NCBI GenBank assembly: GCA_002412495.1
Contig: DHVE01000129.1
Span: forward strand, 1-64,000
DNA: 64,000 nucleotides
Direction: 5' to 3'
From: Betaproteobacteria bacterium UBA5216
GTDB lineage: Bacteria > Pseudomonadota > Gammaproteobacteria > Burkholderiales > SG8-41
Shown in pieces: positions 47,854 through 56,562 of this stretch (position 1 is the stretch's first letter; each line of letters starts with the position of its first letter). The notes under the pieces were generated by a model, which saw only the letters and a list, made by a program, of their open reading frames with translations, was not told where the DNA came from and ran no database searches. The position numbers were made by a program, and so were the translations under genes.

Positions 47854-48300
47854 TCAGCGATACACCAGCACCGGAATTTTGGAATGCGACAACACGCCCG
47901 AGGTCTGGCTGCCGAGGATGAACTGCTTCACGCCGCCATGACCGTGCGAACCCATCACGATGAGATCGCAATCGTTTTCACGCGCGGTCTCGACAATCGC
48001 GTGGTGAGGTGGGTCATCCACCACCACCACGGTGGCGCAGGTCACGCCCGACTGTTCCGCCTCGGCCGCGAATTGTTCCAGTATCCCCCGCGCACGCTCG
48101 GCCATGTCGTTCTCCCAGCCTTTGCGGTTCGCCTTCAACACCGGCGGCGGATACCCCTTGTCCGCCAGGTGCTGATAGGTCGGGCACGCCATCATCGCGC
48201 TAAGCCGGCTCTTTTCCCGCTTGGCGAGATCTATCGCGCGGCGGCCCGCCTTTAAGGACAGGCCGCTACCGTCGAGTGGAACCAAAATATGCTTGAACAT
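47854..48300 (-). CDS. universal stress protein (UspA family)
   Basis: 148 residues. ILVPLDGSGLSLKAGRRAI at the start, GSHGHGGVKQFILGSQTSGV (ATP-binding type, Gln after GS) and closing IPVLVYR. Third gene of the FNR-usp-usp group, 10 bases after the preceding usp. It belongs to the same subgroup as the USPs at 48311 and 52602, which share the VKQFILGS/MKQFILGS motif. Confidence 0.93.
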   Translation of the reverse strand: MFKHILVPLDGSGLSLKAGRRAIDLAKREKSRLSAMMACPTYQHLADKGYPPPVLKANRKGWENDMAERARGILEQFAAEAEQSGVTCATVVVVDDPPHHAIVETARENDCDLIVMGSHGHGGVKQFILGSQTSGVLSHSKIPVLVYR

Positions 48301-48310
48301 CGCGCCCGGA

Positions 48311-48757
48311 TCAGCGGTACACCAGCACCGGGATCTTCGAATGCGACAGTACGCGCGAAGTCTCGCTGCCGAGGATGAACTGCTTCATGCCGCCATGGCC
48401 GTGCGATCCAATGACAACCACGTCACAACCGCTTTTATTCGCGGTGTCGATAATGGCTTCATGGGGCGAATCGTGGAACGCGTGTACGGCCTTGCATTTC
48501 ACGCCTGCCTTGGCGGCTTCGGCCTCGATGACCCCGAGCACTTTCTTGGCGCGTTCGGCCACGTCGGCCTTCCAGCGCTGACGCGCGGCGCCAGCGAGCG
48601 GCGCCACAAAACCCTCGTCGGTCAGTTGCTTGTAAGTAGGTGACACCAGCAGCACGCTCAGTTTGGCGCTGAACACCTTCGCCAGCTCTATCGCCTGCCG
48701 CGCCGCCTGCATCGAAAGTTCACTGCCATCCACCGGGGTTAATACATGGGTAAACAT
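48311..48757 (-). CDS. universal stress protein (UspA family)
   Basis: 148 residues from MFTHVLTPVDGSELSMQAARQ. GSHGHGGMKQFILGSETSRV and closing IPVLVYR. It starts 41 bases after the Crp/Fnr gene on the same strand. It is a close paralogue of the usp at 52602, which stands in the same position behind the second Crp/Fnr copy. Confidence 0.93.
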   Translation of the reverse strand: MFTHVLTPVDGSELSMQAARQAIELAKVFSAKLSVLLVSPTYKQLTDEGFVAPLAGAARQRWKADVAERAKKVLGVIEAEAAKAGVKCKAVHAFHDSPHEAIIDTANKSGCDVVVIGSHGHGGMKQFILGSETSRVLSHSKIPVLVYR

Positions 48758-48797
48758 GATTTTTCCTTTCAAGTTATTCTGGTTGTGTGGTTTTGAT

Positions 48798-49553
48798 TCA
48801 ATCGTGGTTCTGTCCTGCCCCGATCACCTGCTCCAATCCGGCGTGATCGAGTATGTGCAATTGCCGGTTGTTTACTTCTATCAGTCCCGCCTTTTTCAGC
48901 CGCGACAGACAGCGGCTTACCGTCTCCAGCGTGAGGCCCAGGTAATTGCCGATGTCCTCGCGCGCCATGGGCAGGATGAATTCGTTCGGCGACTGGCCGC
49001 GCGTCTTGAATCGCTGCGCAAAATTGATCAGAAACGCAGCCACGCGCTCGTCGGCCTGCATCCGGCCCAGCAGCACCATCACGCCCTGGTCGCGCACCAG
49101 TTCGCGGCTCAAGAGGCTCTGCACGTAGCCTTGCACCGGTTCGGCCCGGCGCGACAGTTGCATCAGGCTTTGATACGGCACGGCGCAGACCCAAGCGTCC
49201 TCAAGCGCGACGGCCTCGCTCGGATGCGTGCTGGCGCCGATGGCATCAATGCCGAGGCTGTCGCCCGCGAGGTGAAAGCCGGTGATCTGTTCGCGCCCGT
49301 CGTGCAGCATCATCACGGATTTGAATGCGCCGGTCTTGACAAAATAAAGGTGGGTAAAGGCTTCGCCAGCACGATACAGCCGTTCGCCCATGGCAAGGCG
49401 CTTGTGCTGGAACACCAGTCCGATGAATTCATCGCGCTCGCCGGCGTCCAGCCCGGCAGGCACGCATACGGCGTGAAGGCGGCAGTGTTCGCAACTGTCC
49501 TTGCGCGCCACCGGGTTCACCGCGCGCAGATGCGTGTGCGTGAGGGGCGGCAT
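48798..49553 (-). CDS. Crp/Fnr regulator with FNR-type cysteines, copy 1
   Basis: 251 residues from the ATG at 49553. C21, C24, C30 (CEHCRLHAVC) and C123 (WVCAVPY) match the four [4Fe-4S] ligands of E. coli FNR. The effector domain is about 35-150. The winged helix (about 180-240) has the recognition sequence LTLETVSRCLSRL with the E-x-x-SR of FNR, which reads TTGAT half-sites. It is nearly identical to copy 2 (53110-53934), but its 5' end is frame-shifted: a 20-codon leader frame from 49615 ends TGATG at this start. Confidence 0.92.
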   Translation of the reverse strand: MPPLTHTHLRAVNPVARKDSCEHCRLHAVCVPAGLDAGERDEFIGLVFQHKRLAMGERLYRAGEAFTHLYFVKTGAFKSVMMLHDGREQITGFHLAGDSLGIDAIGASTHPSEAVALEDAWVCAVPYQSLMQLSRRAEPVQGYVQSLLSRELVRDQGVMVLLGRMQADERVAAFLINFAQRFKTRGQSPNEFILPMAREDIGNYLGLTLETVSRCLSRLKKAGLIEVNNRQLHILDHAGLEQVIGAGQNHD

Positions 49554-49665
49554 CACGAAGTGGAGCAACGTGTGGCCGCGTGGGCGGCCGTATGGATGCG
49601 GGTCTGTGTCAGCATGGTCGGTCTCCGTTGCTTTGCATAGCGCTTCAATCATTGCGGTTCAACTG

Positions 49666-49780
49666 CATGACCGAACTGTAAGCATACGCCCTCGGCGCCG
49701 GTATCGGCGGCGTCTTAAACTCGCATGGGACTATCGCCGCGCGGCGCTCGGACGCCACCTAACGGGCGGTAGGACTTTTC
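49666..49780 (-). promoter_or_regulatory. duplicated conserved leader upstream of Crp/Fnr copy 1
   Basis: 115 bases closely matching 53976-54090 (both 115 long), including cggcgccggtatcggcggcg, cttaaactcgc, gggactatcgc and gtaggactttt. The conservation of non-coding sequence beyond the gene suggests a shared promoter with regulator sites, or a recent duplication unit. Confidence 0.55.
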
Positions 49781-49847
49781 TGATGCCCGGCGGCCGCCGT
49801 GGCGTAACGTGAGGTGGGAATGACTCGAAAGACACATATAAATATCG

Positions 49848-49866
49848 TTTATAAACAATGCATTAC
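49848..49866 (+). repeat. copy 4 of the 19-base AT-rich motif
   Basis: TTTATAAACAATGCATTAC, in the gap between mgtA (ends 49908) and Crp/Fnr copy 1. Confidence 0.3.
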
Positions 49867-49907
49867 GAAATTTTGCGACAGCAAAAACCCGTTCCTAAAC
49901 GAAGCAG

Positions 49908-52550
49908 TCAGCGCCTTGCCATGTGACCGTTCAAGCGGCGAAAAAATACCCGTTTACTCCACTCCACCAGCAGCAGGTAGAGCGCCACCATCACCGCGAG
50001 CAGCCCAAAATACGCGGCCGGCAAGGCCACAAAGCCGAACACTCCCGCAAGCGGACTAAACGGCAGCCACATCCCCAGCAGCACAACACCCAGCGACATT
50101 GCCACCAATCCGGCGGCCGGCCTGCTGTCAAACAGAGGGCGCCGCGTGCGTATGACAAAAATCACCAGCACCTGTGTCGCCAGCGACTCGACAAACCAAC
50201 CGGTGCGAAACAACGCTTCATTCGCGGCAAACAAATGCAGCATCACATAAAACGTCAGCAGATCGAACAGGGAACTGACCGGCCCGACCGTCAACATGAA
50301 ATTGCGAATCAGGCTGATGTCCCACGGACGCGGCCGCGTCAATTCCTCTTCGTCGCTGTTGTCGAACGGAATGGCAAATTCCGAAACGTCATAGAGCAGA
50401 TTGTTAAGCAAGATCTGAATCGGCAGCATCGGCAGAAAGGGCAGTACGGCGGAACCCACCGCCACGCTCGCCATGTTGCCAAAGTTGGAACTGGTGGCCA
50501 TCATTACGTACTTGAACACATTGTTTTGCGCGCGACGTCCTTCGCGCACGCCGTCGAGCAGCACGCGCAGATCGTGTTTGAGCAGGATGACATCCGCGGC
50601 CTCCTTCGCCACATCGACACCGGTATCGACCGAAATGCCGACATCGGCTGCATGCAGCGCCGGGGCGTCGTTGATACCGTCGCCCATGAAACCCACCGCG
50701 TGCCCGCCGCGCCGCAACAGCGCGATGACGCGGCTCTTTTGTGCTGGTGACACACGGCAAATCAGGTTCACGCTTTCCAGTTGCGCCAGCAATGCGTGAT
50801 CATCCAGCGCCGCGATTTGCGCGCCGCTCAACACGCCCGTAATGGCAATCCCGGTCTCGCGGCACACGTGCCGCGCCACGCCTTCGTGGTCGCCGGTGAC
50901 GATCTTTACCGCGATTCCGGCCTGCGCCAGCGCCGCCACCGCCTCGCCCGCCTCCGCGCGCGGCGGATCGAAGAACGCGGCAAATCCGCAGAACACCAAT
51001 CCCGCTTCATCATCGATCAGCGCGTGTTCCTGCGTGCGCGGTGTTTCGCGCCAGGCCACGGCAATCACCCGCAGGCCGTCTTCTTCCAGCGCCTGAAAAC
51101 GCGCCAACAGGCGGCGGCGAACGGTGTCGTCCGCGGCCATGATGCGTCCCTCGCCACCGGCTTCAAATTCGGTGCAGTGGCTGATGATGGCTTCCGGCGC
51201 GCCCTTGACGATCAATAGCCGCCGCGCGCCATCGTCCAGCAATACCGCCACCCTGCGGCGCTCGAAATCGAACGGCACTTCATCGATCTTGCGCCAGCGG
51301 CCGGCATTAAATGCAGCGTGGCGCAGAATCGCGTCGTCGAGCGGACTCTTGATGCCGCTCTCGAAGTAGCTGTTGGCCTGCGCGAGTTCCAGCACGCGGG
51401 AGTTCTCGGCGCCGGCTTCGTTGACATGCCGCTCCAGCACGATATTCGCCTCGGTCAGCGTGCCGGTCTTGTCGGTACACAGCGTGTCAATGCCGCCAAG
51501 GTTATGTATCGCCGCCTGGCGCTTGATGATCACGCCCTTGTGCGCCATGCGCAGCGCGCCGCGCGCCAGACTCACGGTGACAATCATCGGCAATAACTCC
51601 GGCGTGAGTCCCACCGCCAGCGCCACCGAGAACATGAACGATTCCAGCCACGCGCGATGCAAAGCGGCGTTGACCAGCAGCACGAACAGCACCAGCAGCA
51701 GCGTCATGCGCAGGATCAGCAGCCCAAAACGCCGGCTGCCTTCTTCCAGCGGATTCGGCCCGGCATGGCCGGTCAACTGTTGCGCAATGCCGGCAAGCCG
51801 CGTATCACTGCCGGTTTGGCATACCAGCATACGCGCCGTGCCGCTCACCACCGAGGTATTCATGAATACCGCATGCGGCACGGCATCGTCTTCCGCCAAC
51901 GGCGTGGCGACGACCGGCACGGATTGCGCCACGCTGGCATGTTTTTCCACCGGAAACGGCTCGCCGGTCAGCAGCGCCTGGTTCACGAACAGATCGCGCG
52001 CCTCGAGCAGCACGCCATCCGCCGGCACAATATCGCCGGCGCGCAGCAATGCCACGTCACCGGGCACCACGTCGCGAAGCGGCCGTTCCACCGCGACGCC
52101 GTCGCGCAGCAGTGTAGCCGTGCAGGAGACCGATTCGCGCAGTTTATCGATTGCGCGCTCCGCGCGATATTCCTGCGCGAAGTCGAGCGAGACCGATAGC
52201 ACAATAATGACACCGATGACGTAAGAACTGGCTGCGTCGCCGGTGATGAACGACATTACGCTGGCCGCCAGCAGCAGTACCACCAGTGGATTGCGAAAGC
52301 GCGACAGGAATTCGGCCGCCAGCAACCGCCGGCGGTGCGGCGCGGGCTGATTCGGCCCATGCCGCTGCAGACGCTGGCGCGCGTCGGCGGTGGCAAGACC
52401 GCCAGCGCCCGAGTTCAGCGCTTGCATCAGCGCATCCGGCCGTTCCCGCCGCCTGGCCGCGTTGAGCGGGTCTGGCGTCTTCGCTATGCGAGGCAACGAT
52501 GCGGAAGGCACGATCAACCTCCCCGTCAGCCGGGCGCCTCGTGCGCCCAA
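49908..52550 (-). CDS. mgtA: P-type ATPase, MgtA-like magnesium importer
   Basis: 880 residues. P-type features: the actuator loop LLTGEPFPVEK, phosphorylated D360 in CTDKTGTLT, VKGAPEAII and GDGINDAPAL. LNNLLYDVSEFAIPFDN near the last helices is characteristic of MgtA/MgtB. About 10 membrane helices. Imports Mg2+ into the cytoplasm. It is third in line behind Crp/Fnr copy 2 and a usp gene, with short gaps, so it is probably co-regulated with them. No MgtL-like leader is visible. The exact start is uncertain; a GTG or ATG further in is possible. Confidence 0.9.
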   Translation of the reverse strand: MGARGARLTGRLIVPSASLPRIAKTPDPLNAARRRERPDALMQALNSGAGGLATADARQRLQRHGPNQPAPHRRRLLAAEFLSRFRNPLVVLLLAASVMSFITGDAASSYVIGVIIVLSVSLDFAQEYRAERAIDKLRESVSCTATLLRDGVAVERPLRDVVPGDVALLRAGDIVPADGVLLEARDLFVNQALLTGEPFPVEKHASVAQSVPVVATPLAEDDAVPHAVFMNTSVVSGTARMLVCQTGSDTRLAGIAQQLTGHAGPNPLEEGSRRFGLLILRMTLLLVLFVLLVNAALHRAWLESFMFSVALAVGLTPELLPMIVTVSLARGALRMAHKGVIIKRQAAIHNLGGIDTLCTDKTGTLTEANIVLERHVNEAGAENSRVLELAQANSYFESGIKSPLDDAILRHAAFNAGRWRKIDEVPFDFERRRVAVLLDDGARRLLIVKGAPEAIISHCTEFEAGGEGRIMAADDTVRRRLLARFQALEEDGLRVIAVAWRETPRTQEHALIDDEAGLVFCGFAAFFDPPRAEAGEAVAALAQAGIAVKIVTGDHEGVARHVCRETGIAITGVLSGAQIAALDDHALLAQLESVNLICRVSPAQKSRVIALLRRGGHAVGFMGDGINDAPALHAADVGISVDTGVDVAKEAADVILLKHDLRVLLDGVREGRRAQNNVFKYVMMATSSNFGNMASVAVGSAVLPFLPMLPIQILLNNLLYDVSEFAIPFDNSDEEELTRPRPWDISLIRNFMLTVGPVSSLFDLLTFYVMLHLFAANEALFRTGWFVESLATQVLVIFVIRTRRPLFDSRPAAGLVAMSLGVVLLGMWLPFSPLAGVFGFVALPAAYFGLLAVMVALYLLLVEWSKRVFFRRLNGHMARR

Positions 52551-52601
52551 TGCCTCGGGCGAGCCTTCATCGCTCTTATGCCGCGTTAACGTTATGCCGC
52601 G

Positions 52602-53048
52602 CTATCGGTACACCACCACCGGTATTTTTGAGTGCGACAGCACGCGCGCGGTCTCGCTGCCCAGAATGAATTGCTTCATGCCGCCGTAACCGTGCGACCC
52701 CATCACCACGACATCACACGCTTTATTCTGCGCGGTGTCGATGATCGCCTGATAGGGCGCATCGCCGAATACATGCACGGAGTTGCATTGCACGCCGGCC
52801 CTGCCGGCCTCCACGCAAATTTTATCGAGTACCGCTTGCGCGCGCCCGGTCACCTCCTCCTCCCAGCGCTCGCGTATCACATGCACCGTGGGCGCCACAA
52901 AGCCCTCTTCGAAATGCCGCCGGTACGTGGGCGACACCATCATTGAAGTCAATTTCGCGCCACACAGTTTGGCCAATTCGATGCCATGCCGTGCTGCGCT
53001 CATCGATAAGTCACTGCCGTCCACCGGAACCAGTACATGGTTAAACAT
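52602..53048 (-). CDS. universal stress protein (UspA family)
   Basis: 148 residues. MFNHVLVPVDGSDLSMSAARH, then GSHGYGGMKQFILGSETARV and closing IPVVVYR. It lies between Crp/Fnr copy 2 (62-base gap) and mgtA (51-base gap) on the same strand. It is paralogous to the usp at 48311, the same position in the first cassette. Confidence 0.93.
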   Translation of the reverse strand: MFNHVLVPVDGSDLSMSAARHGIELAKLCGAKLTSMMVSPTYRRHFEEGFVAPTVHVIRERWEEEVTGRAQAVLDKICVEAGRAGVQCNSVHVFGDAPYQAIIDTAQNKACDVVVMGSHGYGGMKQFILGSETARVLSHSKIPVVVYR

Positions 53049-53109
53049 GGTTTTCCCCTTAAAAGTGTTGCCAGTTATTCGATTTTGCCGTTGTAGTTAC
53101 TTCGTTACT

Positions 53110-53934
53110 TCAATCGTGGTTCTGTCCTGCCCCGATCACCTGCTCCAAGCCGGCGTGATCGAGTATGCGCAACTGCCGGTTGTTCACTTCTATCAGTCCC
53201 GCTTTTTTCAGCCGCGACAGGCAGCGGCTCACCGTCTCCAGCGTGAGACCCAGGTAATTGCCGATGTCTTCGCGTACCATGGGCAGGATGAATTCGTTCG
53301 GCGACTGGCCGCGTGTCTTGAATCGCTGCGCCAGATTGATCAGAAACACCGCCACGCGCTCTTCGGCCTGCATCCGGCCCAGCAGCAGCATCACGCCCTG
53401 GTCGCGCACCAGTTCGCGGCTCAAGAGGTTCTGCACGTAGCTTTGCACCGGTTCGGCGCGGCGCGACAACTGCATCAGGCTCTGATACGGCACGGCGCAA
53501 ACCCAAGCCTCTTCGATCGCCACGGCCTCGCTCGGATGCGCGCTGTCGCCAATGGCATCAATACCCAGCATATCTCCCGCCAAATGAAAGCCGGTGATCT
53601 GTTCGCGCCCGTCGTGCAGCATCATCACGGATTTGAATGCGCCGGTCTTGACGAAATAAAGATGGGTAAAGGCTTCGCCAGCACGATACAAACGCTCGCC
53701 CACGGCGAAGCGCTTGTGCTGGAACACCAGGCCGATGAATTCATCGCGCTCGCCGGCGTCCAGCCCATCCGGTACGCATACGGCGTGAAGGCGACAGTTT
53801 TCGCAGTTGTCCTTGCGCGCCACGGGATTCACCGCGCGCAGATGCGTGCGTGTGAGAGGCAGCCTCACGGGATGTAACACCGTGTGGCCGCGGGGGGTGG
53901 CCGCATGGGCAGGGGCATGGGTCTGTGTCAGCAT
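53110..53934 (-). CDS. Crp/Fnr regulator with FNR-type cysteines, copy 2
   Basis: 274 residues from the ATG at 53934, which has GGAGA eleven bases upstream. C44, C47, C53 (CENCRLHAVC) and C146 (VCAVPY) supply the FNR cluster ligands. The recognition helix LTLETVSRCLSRL is the same as in copy 1. The ~20-residue N-terminal extension is absent from copy 1. It heads a probable operon with usp and mgtA. It is predicted to activate genes with TTGAT-N4-ATCAA sites when oxygen is low. Confidence 0.93.
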   Translation of the reverse strand: MLTQTHAPAHAATPRGHTVLHPVRLPLTRTHLRAVNPVARKDNCENCRLHAVCVPDGLDAGERDEFIGLVFQHKRFAVGERLYRAGEAFTHLYFVKTGAFKSVMMLHDGREQITGFHLAGDMLGIDAIGDSAHPSEAVAIEEAWVCAVPYQSLMQLSRRAEPVQSYVQNLLSRELVRDQGVMLLLGRMQAEERVAVFLINLAQRFKTRGQSPNEFILPMVREDIGNYLGLTLETVSRCLSRLKKAGLIEVNNRQLRILDHAGLEQVIGAGQNHD

Positions 53935-53975
53935 GGTCGGTCTCCGTTGCAAGGTTCAATCACTGGGTTCAAAGG

Positions 53976-54090
53976 CATGACTGAACTGTAGGCATGCGGC
54001 TTCGGCGCCGGTATCGGCGGCGTCTTAAACTCGCGTGGGACTATCGCTACGCGGCACTCGGATACCGCCTACGCGGGGTAGGACTTTTCC
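53976..54090 (-). promoter_or_regulatory. duplicated conserved leader upstream of Crp/Fnr copy 2
   Basis: Partner of 49666-49780, the same length with only scattered differences. It contains CCTACGCGGGGTAGG (54067-54081), an imperfect inverted repeat also present in altered form in copy 1, which could be an operator. Confidence 0.55.
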
Positions 54091-54165
54091 GAACAGGCGG
54101 GGGCGGCAGAACGCAGCCCCCTTTCGGGAGTCTCTAAAACTTATTAATTAACAATTACTTACCTA

Positions 54166-55440
54166 TCACCACTGAAAAAGCACCGCCAGCACCAATCCCG
54201 CTGATGCGGCGGCAAATGGCAACGCACATTGCCGCGCCAGCGCCGCGCTGCCTGCCGCCAGCGCGATGGCGAACTTGAAAACAATGTTCGCCACATAGGC
54301 GATGACAATCGCGATCACCGCCGTGCTCGCGTCTATCCTGCTGGTGTTGAACAATTGCAAACTCGACAGACTGATCGCATCGACATCGGCGACGCCGGAC
54401 ACCGCGGCGATCGCATACAGACCCCGGTTACCCCACATGTCCGACAGCCACGCGGCGCCGAGCAAGACGCAGGCGTAGACCAGTCCGAACAGGGCCGCCA
54501 CGCGCAATTGCGTGGGGTTTTCAGCCACCGGCAGATTCAGGGCGGCGGGATTCGCCGCCGCGCGCGATTGCCAAAGCACCGGCAGCACACCGCACCCTGC
54601 GCCCGCCGCCAGCACCGGCAGTAATCGCGGCAAGGCCTCCGGCGCCGCGATGCCGCCGATCACCGCAAGACGCAATAACACCATCAGGTTGGCAATGGTG
54701 ATCACAGACGACGCCAGCAGGGTCATTTCCCGGTGCGTGGCGCATTGCCGCGCATAGACCAGCGTGGTGGCCGTGCTCGACACCAATCCCCCCAGCGCGC
54801 CGATCAGCAGCAGGCCGTGCCGCCGTTCCGCCAGCCGCAGCGCCAGATAACCGCTGAGACTCACGCCCGAAATCAACACCACCATCAGCCACAGATGATG
54901 GGGATTCAGCGCCTGATACGGCCCGTATCCCTGGTTGGGCAACAGCGGCAGCACGATAAACGACAACACCGCGAATTGCAGCATGCTGGTGATATCGCCC
55001 GGCGCCAGACGATCGGAAAAGCCATGCAATTCCGTCTTGAAATGCAACAACACCGTGGCCGCGATGGCAAGTCCCACCGCATGTTGCGTGCGGCCGTACC
55101 ACACCATCACGCCCAGCACGTAACACAGCAGCACCGCGATCACGGTGGTGGTGCCCGATTCGCCTTCGGGCAGCGCTTCACCGGCGTAAGCAGCAATAAT
55201 CATGGCGCCGGCAAGCAACAAGCCCGCGGTTACGACCCACGTGGATTGCGTGACCTGCGCCAGCAAACCACAGATGGTGCCAAACAGCGCCACCAGCGCA
55301 CAGGTACGCAACCCCGCCTTGGCAATGGGATTGCGCTGGCGCTCCAGCCCGAGCAGCAGCCCGATTGCAAGGCTGGTCATGAACTGCAAAGGCACTTGCA
55401 GTTCATCCATGACGTTCATCAGCGCCGGCGCGGTGTTCAT
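54166..55440 (-). CDS. MgtC/SapB-type membrane protein with DUF4010 domain
   Basis: 424 residues, about 12 membrane segments. The N-terminal MgtC part has MTSLAIGLLLGLERQRN and AGLRTCALVALFGTICGLL, which is the MgtC signature. The C-terminal DUF4010 half has GLVSSTATTLVYARQ and VSGVADVDAISLSSLQL. Role unknown; MgtC proteins are linked to Mg2+ limitation and ATP-synthase control. The nearby mgtA makes a Mg2+ or energy-balance theme plausible. An FNR box lies 35 bases upstream. Confidence 0.87.
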   Translation of the reverse strand: MNTAPALMNVMDELQVPLQFMTSLAIGLLLGLERQRNPIAKAGLRTCALVALFGTICGLLAQVTQSTWVVTAGLLLAGAMIIAAYAGEALPEGESGTTTVIAVLLCYVLGVMVWYGRTQHAVGLAIAATVLLHFKTELHGFSDRLAPGDITSMLQFAVLSFIVLPLLPNQGYGPYQALNPHHLWLMVVLISGVSLSGYLALRLAERRHGLLLIGALGGLVSSTATTLVYARQCATHREMTLLASSVITIANLMVLLRLAVIGGIAAPEALPRLLPVLAAGAGCGVLPVLWQSRAAANPAALNLPVAENPTQLRVAALFGLVYACVLLGAAWLSDMWGNRGLYAIAAVSGVADVDAISLSSLQLFNTSRIDASTAVIAIVIAYVANIVFKFAIALAAGSAALARQCALPFAAASAGLVLAVLFQW

Positions 55441-55474
55441 GACCGCACGTTACGGTTCCGCCACCGCGCCGCGC

Positions 55475-55488
55475 TTGATCTGGATCAA
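55475..55488 (+). promoter_or_regulatory. FNR/ANR box, TTGATCTGGATCAA
   Basis: Perfect palindrome between the divergent MgtC/DUF4010 gene (35 bases) and the radical SAM gene. The same core recurs at 57840. Confidence 0.75.
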
Positions 55489-55556
55489 CCACCGGCCACG
55501 CATGCCCCGGTATGGTGGGCGTAAATTTTGCGCCTAGCGTATCCACAGGAGCCGCC

Positions 55557-56525
55557 GTGCCTTCCCCTTCCCCTTCGATTACCGAACGCATCGACAGCAC
55601 CACCCGCATTCCGCAATCGCACCGCACGGCCGCGCCGCCGGCGCCGCGTAGCGTCAAGATCGAAATATCGCCGCGTTGCAATTACCGCTGCGGCTTTTGC
55701 GCGTTGCGCACGCGCGAGGTGCAGCCCAAATGGGACATGGATTTCGAACTGTTCAAACGCATCACGCGCGAGATGCGCGACGCCGGAGTCGAGGAAATCG
55801 GTGTGTTTTATCTCGGTGAATCATTCATGAATCCGCGGCTGCTGGTGGACTGCATCCGCTATCTCAAGCGCGATATCGGCATGCCGTATGTGTTTTTAAC
55901 GTCCAACGCCTCGATGGCGTTTCCGGAGGCGGTGCGCGCCTGCATGGAGGCGGGGCTCGATTCGCTGAAGTGGTCGGTCAATGCGGCTGATGAAGATCAG
56001 TTCAAGAAAATCATGGGCGTGTCGGAGCGGCTGTTTGAAACGGCGCTCGGCAATATCCAGAGCGCCTGGGAGGAACGCCGCCGCGGCGGCTACGCGACCG
56101 GTCTTTATGCCTCGTCCATTCGTTACGACGGCGAACAACACGACAGAATGCAGCGTCTGCTGGCGCAACGCGTGCTGCCCTACGTGGATCAGCACTACTG
56201 GCTGCCGCTGTATTCGATGGGCGCGTTCGCGACGGTACGCGAAAAGCAGTTGGGGTTTCTGCCGACCGCAGGAAATCAGGGCCGGCTGGATGCCCTGCGA
56301 GAGCCGCTGCCCTGCTGGTCGGCGTTTACCGAGGGTCACGTCACCGCCGAGGGCAAACTGTCGGCCTGCTGCTTTGACGCGACGGCGCATTGGACCATGG
56401 GGGATCTGAACACCACGCCGTTCATGGACGCGTGGAACTCGCCCGGATTCGTCAAGCTGCGCGCGGCGCACCTGGCGCGCGATGTGCGCGGCACCGTGTG
56501 CGAAAAATGCATCGCTTATTCCTGA
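55557..56525 (+). CDS. radical SAM protein with SPASM-like C-terminus
   Basis: 322 residues from a GTG at 55557 with AGGAG just upstream; an ATG at 55512 would lie only 24 bases from the FNR box. The radical SAM cluster motif is CNYRCGFC (C41, C45, C48). The C-terminal cysteines (PCWSAF, SACCFDA, CEKC) fit an extra iron-sulfur cluster of SPASM/Twitch type. Such enzymes modify peptides, proteins or cofactors. No obvious peptide substrate gene is adjacent. The next gene is a Crp/Fnr regulator 37 bases on. Confidence 0.88.
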   Translation: MPSPSPSITERIDSTTRIPQSHRTAAPPAPRSVKIEISPRCNYRCGFCALRTREVQPKWDMDFELFKRITREMRDAGVEEIGVFYLGESFMNPRLLVDCIRYLKRDIGMPYVFLTSNASMAFPEAVRACMEAGLDSLKWSVNAADEDQFKKIMGVSERLFETALGNIQSAWEERRRGGYATGLYASSIRYDGEQHDRMQRLLAQRVLPYVDQHYWLPLYSMGAFATVREKQLGFLPTAGNQGRLDALREPLPCWSAFTEGHVTAEGKLSACCFDATAHWTMGDLNTTPFMDAWNSPGFVKLRAAHLARDVRGTVCEKCIAYS

Positions 56526-56562
56526 CATCGGCCTCCTCGCTTCGTATCACTCGACCACGGCC

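Noticed and set aside
49553..49652. Upstream extension of Crp/Fnr copy 1 (MIEALCKATE...)
   Set aside because: It arises from the out-of-frame leader. Copy 2 comparison and Cys spacing support the start at 49553.
54114..54140. ccccctttcgggag as a terminator
   Set aside because: Three-base stem with no T-run on either strand; too weak to call.
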